NCBI GenBank assembly: GCA_035772735.1
Contig: JASDFA010000007.1
Location: forward strand, 70,098,501-70,162,500
Direction of reading: 5' to 3'
Source: Datura wrightii
Taxonomy: Eukaryota; Streptophyta; Magnoliopsida; Solanales; Solanaceae
DNA: 64,000 nt
The first letter of the stretch is position 1, and every line of letters starts with the position of its first letter. The translations under genes were made by a program, and so were the position numbers. Positions 57,503-64,000 of this stretch are shown here, in pieces. The notes beneath the pieces are model-generated. The model ran no database searches. It worked only from the letters and a program-made list of their open reading frames with translations, and was not told where the DNA came from.

Positions 57503-58558
57503 TCAATCATCCTCTAAAGTGATGTACGTCTTCTCTCGAATAACGTCCGCACCCCAGTAATGCTTACAACATTGTCCATTACCCAAGAACGTGGCACTTC
57601 GATCTTCTAGCCACAACTCCAGTTTTGGTGCTTCCTTAATTGATGGGTTCGACAATGGTACTAGGAACCTCATTAACGGATGAAAGTCATGCTTCCCGAG
57701 ATACCATTGTGGTTCATTCAACAGTTGCACCCTCTCATAAGTATCTCTATCTTCGAAATGATCGGAGCTCACCAATGCTCTTCCCAATGGATCTCGAGAT
57801 TCAACAATCGAAAGAATTTCTGCTTGATTTAGCACATTGATTGCTGAAAGCTCCTCATATATGGCCGGAAGCTTCATGGCCTTATATACATCAAATACCT
57901 CCACTTTTTCATGAGCCCGCATGGTTAGCTGCCCTGTAGCTACATCAATAAAAGCTCTCCGGGTTTCCAAGAAAGGACATCCCAAAATAAATGGGACTTC
58001 CGCATCCGGCTCAAAATCCAGAACAATAAAATCTACTGGGAAGATAAGGGAGCCCATTTGCACCAACACATCCTCCACAATGCCATCTGGTCTGGCTAAA
58101 GAACGGTCCGCTAACTGCAAGATCACCGTAGTTGGTCTAGGACTGCCCAGCCCCAACTTCTTGAACACCGATGTCGGCATCAAGTTAATACTTGCTCCCA
58201 AATCGCATAATCCGCGAGCTTGGATACTTTTCCCAATTGTGATTTGAATTGTAAAGCTCCCAGGGTCCTTGAGCTTTGTTGGCAACCTGTTCTGTATCCG
58301 GGAAGTGCACTCCTCAGTAAGCGCCACTGTAGCATACTCCGCCAATCTGCTTTTGTTAGCTACAATGTCCTTGATATACTTTGCATACTTCGGCACCCCG
58401 TGCAAAACATCAACCAAAGGTAAATTAATATGTACCTGTTTAAGCACCTCCATGAACTTTTTGAAACAAGCTTCCTCCTTGTGTTTCTTTAATCTTTGAG
58501 GGAACGAGGGTGGTGGTCTTTCTGCTTCAGCTGCCTTCTCCTTCCCCCTCTCATCATC
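57503..58558 (-). CDS. Athila E protease and residual pol tail
   Basis: A 316-codon open frame (57503-58453): MEVLKQVHINLPLVDVLHGV, protease LCDLGASINLMPTSVFKKLG, VDFIVLDFEPD, VPFILGCPFLETR, a longer tail than in B and D (DHFEDRDTYERVQLLNEPQW, SIKEAPKLEL), then LWLEDRSATFLGN joining the integrase end. A stop (CAG to TAG, 58559) parts it from the linker downstream of gag. Retained length in an old copy is notable. Confidence 0.8.
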   Translation of the reverse strand, partial: DDERGKEKAAEAERPPPSFPQRLKKHKEEACFKKFMEVLKQVHINLPLVDVLHGVPKYAKYIKDIVANKSRLAEYATVALTEECTSRIQNRLPTKLKDPGSFTIQITIGKSIQARGLCDLGASINLMPTSVFKKLGLGSPRPTTVILQLADRSLARPDGIVEDVLVQMGSLIFPVDFIVLDFEPDAEVPFILGCPFLETRRAFIDVATGQLTMRAHEKVEVFDVYKAMKLPAIYEELSAINVLNQAEILSIVESRDPLGRALVSSDHFEDRDTYERVQLLNEPQWYLGKHDFHPLMRFLVPLSNPSIKEAPKLELWLEDRSATFLGNGQCCKHYWGADVIREKTYITLEDD

Positions 58559-60096
58559 CTATTCCCTTTCTTTCTCTACTGCTTCTGACTGCTGAGGTGG
58601 TCTTTCTGATTCCCCCTCCTTGAGTTGTAAACCACTCTTTGTGGTCACTGCATTTACTTGCTTGGGATTCGGGTCAGTGTCACTCGGTAGTCCTCCTCTT
58701 GGCCTGGTGTTTTGAGCTCCAGCTAGTTGTCCAAACTGGCACTCCAACGCCTTTGTAGCTAACTGATTGTTCTTTACATCTATTGCCAATTTCACATAAT
58801 CATCCTGCAATTGAGTTTGGTTATCTATCATTGTTTTAAACATTTCCTCAATGTTGGTGGGTGGGGGAGGAGGTGCATTGTGTCTCTATATTGAGTTTGA
58901 TAATTCTGCTGCCCTCCTTGATTTCTCTGCGAGCCCTGATTCGAACTCTGCCCTTGATGGCTGTTACTACCCCAAGAGAAATTCGAATGATTTCTCCAAT
59001 TTGAGTTGTAGTTGTTGCCATACTGTTGGTGATTATTTCTCTATACATTCCCCACAAAGTTCACTGAATCTGGATTTGCACCACAACACTCAGCTGAGTG
59101 TTCATTACTACCGCATACTTCACACCAAATCAGCTGCACTATATTAACTGGGGCTTGAGATTGATTCAAGCTCATATTGCTGAAGTGGGTGTTGAGTTGA
59201 TTTTGCAGTGCAGCTATCTGTGCAATGATAGCTGTAAAACCATCCACTTCCAAGACTCCTGCCGCTTTCCTTGTTCCTCCTCTAGAAGAGTCCGCATTCC
59301 ACTCTGGATTTCCCTGCGAAATACAGTTTAACAAAGTATATAGCTCCTCATAAGTTTTTTCTAATGCTTGTCCCCCAGCTACTGAGTCTCGCAAAATTTT
59401 TGTGTGGGGTTCCAAACCCTCTATGAAAGTACGCACCAGCATATCATTAGACTGGTGATGGTGAGGACAATCCCATAACGTAGATTTGAACCTTTCCCAA
59501 GCTTGATATAGATTCTCCTCCTCTCTTTATTTAAAACTTAGAATCTGACTTCTAAGTCTTGCTGTTTTCCTGGATGGAAAGAACCGTATCAAAAATTTTC
59601 TTGCAAGATCATCCTAAGTGGTGATAGAGTTATGTGGCTCAGCTTTCAACCACCTCTTTGCTTCTCCCAATAATGAAAATGGGAATAATGTAAGCCTTAC
59701 GTATTTGGATGATACTCCAGCGGGGATGTAAGTGTCACTTATCTCCAAAAAGTTTTGGAGATGTTGTTGTGGATCTTCGTGAGGGAGACCTGTGAATTGC
59801 CCGCTGGTGTGCTACAATTGCAGCATATTCTGTTGCAGCTCAAACATCCCTCCTGGCTCAGGTTTGTGAATACTTGGTGTAACATTGTTAGAATGTGGTA
59901 TTGCCACTTTGCGAATCGCCCTAGCTGCCATTTCCTCGGGCACTAACACTGCCCTCACAAGTGGTGGATTCTACTGTTGCTCCAGGATTGTCTGTCTGAG
60001 CAACTGCAGCTTTTTCTCTAGAGCTTCCCTTCTTTGACGATGGAACTGTCTTTTCGGCTCTAAGTATGAATCCACCAGCTCCTTGTCTCTTGCTAG
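58559..60096 (-). pseudogene. Athila E gag
   Basis: Broken into several frames: 59921-60106 (N-terminal end), 59041-59442 (LLNCISQGNPEWNADSSRGG, zinc knuckle CEVCGSNEHSAEC), 58559-58843 (MFKTMIDNQTQLQDDYVKLA and linker). The position of the CTG that opens gag in B-D reads CTA here (60096). Confidence 0.8.
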
Positions 60097-60203
60097 TGTT
60101 CAACAAAATTCAGTATCTGCAAAAGACAGGCTAAGATCAAGTTGTCAGCACTTATATAGAAATTGTGAACTAACACTAAGAAAACAATTTTACCGATTGC
60201 CAG

Positions 60204-60221
60204 TCCCCGACAACGACGCCA
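60204..60221 (-). other. Primer-binding site of Athila E (decayed)
   Basis: The minus strand reads TGGCGTCGTTGTCGGGGA, two changes from the perfect site of D, both C to T in element sense. Confidence 0.75.
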
Positions 60222-60227
60222 AAAACT

Positions 60228-61734
60228 TATTCGGGCGTTTCTGGTGACTACACGCAAGTGCACGTGGTCGAACAAGTAGTAAAATGGCTTAAGTAAGCCA
60301 AGTATCGATCCCACAGGGACTGAACTAAGGTAATAATTAACTCTAGTGTTAATGAACTATAACTTTAAGAATGCAAACAACCAAATGAATAAGATTTTTA
60401 GAGTTTGAGTTACTAACTAATAAGAATCTAAAGCAAAATGCTAAAGTGAGTCTGATCAATAGTAATGAGCATGCTGAGGTTAAAACGAACATGCAGGGAA
60501 GTAATTTATCGATACAATTCAGTTAATCTTTCCTTCGGTTGCTAGTGAAGAATTATTGCCTATGGATTGAAACTTTCGTATCCTACCCAACTTAAGAATC
60601 ATGAACCTTCAACCTACATTTCTGTGATAAAAGAATTTCATGTTCTAGCCATACAAAACTGATTCCTTAATTGACTAATAAGACTTTCAGATATATTTTT
60701 ATTCTGAATGTAAATCAATTCTCAATTTTCCCAAACTAAGAAGAGATCGTATCCTACCAATTCACATCTTTCCAATTTCTTTCCTTTTCAAAATCAAAAT
60801 TGGATTTATTAGATATACATTAACATTGACCAAATATTAATGCAGTAAGAACAAGAATTGATAGAACAACCATTGAAGAAAAAATGAAAACTAAATTGAT
60901 CAACAATTACATTCTACTACAATTGTTCTTAACCTCAGCAAGAAGTGTATTTAGCCACTCATTTGTGGATTAAACATCATCCACTGAGTATAATTCATAC
61001 AAACAATTGAGATAAAAGAGAAAGAGATAGAGAAGAACCCTAGAATTTTCATCCCCTCAACTGCCTGTAACCCACGTTCTTGCTCAACGCAGTCAGAATG
61101 ATTAAAAATAAACCTAAGTGTGCTATTTATACTGGCATAAATTTTTACCGAAATAACAAGCAACGTGGCACGGAGTGTATCGCGGAGCACTCCCTCTGTG
61201 CCACTGTGCAAACGCAGACCCTCACTGGAATCATGTTCCTCAGCACTTTCTCCTTGGCGTGCCACGGCCTGCAACGCGGAGCCAGGCCAACGTGCCACGG
61301 CGCAGTCGCGAACCTTTATTGGAAGTTGATATCCCAGGTCAATGTCCCCAACGTGCCACAGCTTGTATCGCGTGGCATTGCCTCCGGTCATGGAGGCAAC
61401 GCGGACCTTCACTGGAATTGGCCAAACTAAATCATCCGAGGGAGAATGCCTCCGCGATGGCAGCGTTACAAGGCTCCATCGCGAAGCCCTTATTTTTACT
61501 GCTCTTCCTTGACCCTTTCCACTGCTCGCTTCCAAGTCCATTCCCGATTTTTACCAACATGTATCTTAGCTTCCTAAAATTACATTTTACCTGCAAAACA
61601 ACATTAATAATGTTGGTTAGTATAAATTCACATTTTAACTACAAATCACATGACAATGCACATATAACGATAGATAAACAAGACGAAATGAAGCATTTGA
61701 GTTTCACTTGGGCATATAATTCTGCCCAAGATCA
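60228..61734 (-). repeat. Athila E 5' LTR
   Basis: 1507 bp. The terminal TG has become TA. TATA box 61123-61131, stem-loop arms TTCAGA (60686-60691) and TCTGAA (60703-60708), U3 arms 61164-61175 and 61194-61204. A 196-codon minus frame starts at an ATG (61541) and runs to 60951 across U3 and the TATA box. Confidence 0.87.
61123..61131 (-). promoter_or_regulatory. TATA box of the Athila E 5' LTR
   Basis: The minus strand reads TATAAATAG, as in the other Athila LTRs; the 3' LTR copy is at 52597-52605. Confidence 0.65.
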
Positions 61735-63461
61735 GTCCCTCGTGGTGACTAGGAGTGTGTAAAGTTCCTGCATTTTAGTAATGGTGTTTTCATAATTTCT
61801 AAGCCCCTAGGTCTGAAACTACATTATTTTAAACTTAGTTAGGACGATTTTAAGAGTACTTAACCTATCCTATATCTTTCCATTCCATGCATGCAAGATT
61901 AAGGGGTTCATTGGAGATCAAACTTGAGGATTCCTTAGGTTCTTCCTCAATTCACTTGGGTTTTAAAGGGAGATTGTGAAATCAAAGTACCCAGGTATGT
62001 AGGGTTATGAATGGGAGTATTCCTTCACACTCATGCCCAAAACTCTCTTCAATTCCATGAATTTAAATTCTAGATCAATTTAATGATCTTATGAAGCCTA
62101 TTCCTAATTCTATGAAATTTTTTATGATTAATCTATGTGTCAATTCCCTTCATGTCTCAAATCATACTTTTAGAATCTATGGACAGATTTTATACCTATT
62201 TTAATTACCAATTTATAGTTTAAATTTTAAATCAAATTATGCCCAATTATGCAAGTTCCATGAAAAGTCATGTTTATGATTCTGTTATGATTTTTACCTT
62301 CCCAATCTCTAAATTATGATTTATGATCTGTGATATGATTTCCTTCAAGTAATCTTCATGGATTTATGGAATTCAAATATAGTAAATTTTCTCAAGGCAT
62401 GTATGTTCTTCATCATTTATGAATTTATGATTTTGGCCGACTCACGGGCCCTAATTCATGGCTAATCATGTATTTCAAGTATGATCAAGTATGTTATGAT
62501 ATATCTAGCCATGAGTTTCATGAATGATTTCACGATTATTCTATGAGCCCTTATGTGCATGTTTTTCGGAGCAGTGTCTAGCATTGAGTAGGCCCGGCGT
62601 TCAGGTAAATCCCATGATCTCAGAACTACATGCCACCATATGTATATGTATTTATGGACCCTTTGTGGTATCACATCATGCACGTCTCTTGCCTGGCAAG
62701 CCTAGGACGGCTCTGCCCATTTGAGCGAGATAGTTGGGGTATCATGCAAGCTCTATCATGATGGTGTTGATTAAGACGAGTCTCCCATTGTTCCTCATGA
62801 TTTTTGCATTGTCATGTTTATGATACTTTAGCTCAAGTTATGTTTTACAAGGTCTCTCGTATGATTATGATTATGATTAGATTATGAATGGATTGAAAAC
62901 CTTGAGCCCTTATGTCTATACTATGATTATTACTTCATGTTTTGAACTGTCCTACTCTTATGAACTCTTATACAATTAATTAGTCTATTTTACTGACCTT
63001 GCATACTCGGGTATATTCCAAGTACTGACTGCATACTGTATATTGTATCATTTCATAATAGAGGCTCAGACGTTCAGGTTCAACCCCCCCGCAAGTCAGT
63101 TCTCAGAGTTATCATATCCATCTTGTTGGCGAGTCCTCATCCCTCCAGGACCTCTTTATTAGTTTTTTATCAATATTTTTCAGTTTCTATTTATTAGTGA
63201 GCTAGTTGGGGTCTTATCCCATCAATTCATCAGGATGTTAGAGGCTTATTAGACATAGTATGTATTTAGCTTCGGATCAGTGTTGAGTATTTTGTTGTAT
63301 TAGATGTTTTAAATATTTAGACTTTCGCTACATCAAATGTTAGATTTTTGCAATTATTTATTTTGAGCTTTAGTTGTCATGTTCAAGCCATGGGTCGACT
63401 TGGAGCCATTTATAGTTCTAGGTTCTGTGTCTCGATCTGGGCCTATATTCAGATCCTGACA
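61735..63461 (+). repeat. Tekay-4 5' LTR (left end truncated)
   Basis: The reverse complement of the Tekay LTRs: TTTTAGTAATGGTGTTTTCA here mirrors the stretch near 3014. It ends ATCCTGACA at 63461. The first few hundred bases of LTR (the palindrome-rich part) are missing at the boundary with Athila E. No coding frame of note. Confidence 0.82.
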
Positions 63462-63464
63462 AAC

Positions 63465-63477
63465 TTTGTATCTGAGC
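63465..63477 (+). other. Primer-binding site of Tekay-4 (Met type, decayed)
   Basis: TTGTATCTGAGCA, two changes from TGGTATCAGAGCA, four bases inside the LTR. Same spacing as in Tekay-2. Confidence 0.75.
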
Positions 63478-63670
63478 ATTAGGTTTTGAAGTATCTTAGG
63501 GTGTCTGAAATCCACGTTAAGTAAAGTCTTTTTCTTGGGTGAGAAGTGCGCACACTTATGACGAAGAGGCTACGAAATTCTTTTGGAAATTTCCCTTCTT
63601 TCATGATCTATGTTGTGCAATGAAATTTCTCTCTATCCTTCTAACTCGTGCTATATGTGTTTGTAGAATC
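63478..63670 (+). other. Tekay-4 leader
   Basis: Untranslated stretch between primer site and gag ATG. A short upstream frame starting at 63539 runs into gag in the same frame, but its first part has no counterpart in Tekay-1 gag, so I take the ATG at 63671 as the start. Confidence 0.5.
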
Positions 63671-64000
63671 ATGCCTCCTCACCGAGTTAATGGAAGAAGG
63701 AACGACAACAGAAATGGAAATGACCACGAGAATGGCAATGGAGATGGGCACCATCAAGCCCCACTGGCCCTAGATGATCATGTACCTGAGCAGGTTGCCC
63801 ATGCTGGGCTTAGGGCAGCCATCCAGATGTTAGCACAAGTATTTACCTCCAAGGTCAACCAGCAGGCAGTGGCCCATGTTCCCCGGAATGGGAACGCGGC
63901 AGCAGCAAGAGTCAAGTCTTCCTAAACATAAATCCCCCTAAGTTCCTTGAATCGAAGGTGGACGAGGATTCACCTGAGTTTATTGATGAGATTCAGAAGA
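63671..64000 (+). pseudogene. Tekay-4 gag (N-terminal part)
   Basis: MPPHRVNGRRNDNRNGNDHE at the ATG, homologous to Tekay-1 gag (MPPRRVNGRKN). It is open to 63925, where a one-base shift near 63914 gives a stop. In the other frame it continues like the gag core (INPPKFLESKVDEDSPEFID) to the right edge. Protease and the rest of pol would follow outside the window. Confidence 0.8.

Larger units (their letters stand above)
51702..61734 (-). mobile_element. Athila E: older non-autonomous Athila-type element
   Basis: Minus strand, 10.0 kb: 5' LTR 60228-61734, degenerate primer site, gag, protease with pol tail, spacer, ORF3, non-coding region, 3' LTR 51702-53210. RT, RNase H and integrase are missing through a junction different from that of B and D. 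The LTRs are visibly more diverged from each other than in B-D. The flanks (TACAC and GTCCC) do not match, so no target duplication. Confidence 0.85.

Noticed and set aside
61735..63461. Host intergenic sequence with a possible gene
   Set aside because: It matches the reverse complement of the Tekay LTRs along its length and ends at a primer site followed by gag.
63539..63670. Upstream extension of the Tekay-4 gag frame
   Set aside because: Open in frame with gag, but the sequence is leader-like and the paralogous gag of Tekay-1 begins at the MPP start.

Overview
This window is repetitive plant nuclear DNA. I see no host gene, tRNA, rRNA or CRISPR array. Every long open frame belongs to Ty3/gypsy-type LTR retrotransposons of two kinds: Athila-type elements (tRNA-Asp primer site, gag-protease-RT-RNase H-integrase, plus a third ORF before the 3' LTR) and Tekay/Del-type chromoviruses (double zinc-knuckle gag, chromodomain after integrase, initiator-Met primer site). 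From recalled protein families (not searched), the gag, protease and ORF3 proteins look like Solanaceae annotations, so I infer a nightshade, perhaps Solanum; the genus is a low-confidence guess.

Layout. Almost everything is on the minus strand and nested. Tekay-3 LTR (50218-51701) holds Athila-like F (46590-50217; its other half lies left of the window). F holds Tekay-1 (pieces 1-1818, 33207-33313, 43051-46589). Tekay-1 holds Tekay-2 (1819-33201, target duplication CTTCA) and Athila D (33314-43045, GCATA). Tekay-2 integrase holds Athila B (5146-27548, TCGAC). ORF3 of B holds Athila C (8544-21241). C is therefore at the sixth level. To the right, older Athila E (51702-61734) lies between Tekay-3 and an oppositely oriented Tekay-4 (61735-64000, plus strand).

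Genes. Only Athila C keeps a whole coding set: gag, protease, RT, RNase H, integrase and ORF3, each with frameshifts or stops. B, D and E keep gag, protease and ORF3 but have lost about 3 kb covering RT, RNase H and integrase. B and D share one junction; E has another. They look like non-autonomous families that would need the enzymes of a C-like partner.

Outside the genes the Athila copies share structured DNA: a canonical TATA box with GC-rich inverted repeats just upstream in U3, a second set of the same inverted repeat between pol and ORF3, a covarying stem-loop in R/U5, a hairpin plus purine tract after ORF3, and splice signals placing an intron of about 640-680 nt just before the ORF3 start. 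These shared structures, the recurrent loss of the enzyme module, and a gag frame that seems to start at CUG are the observations most worth following up. All calls are from reading the sequence by eye; no alignment or database search was run.
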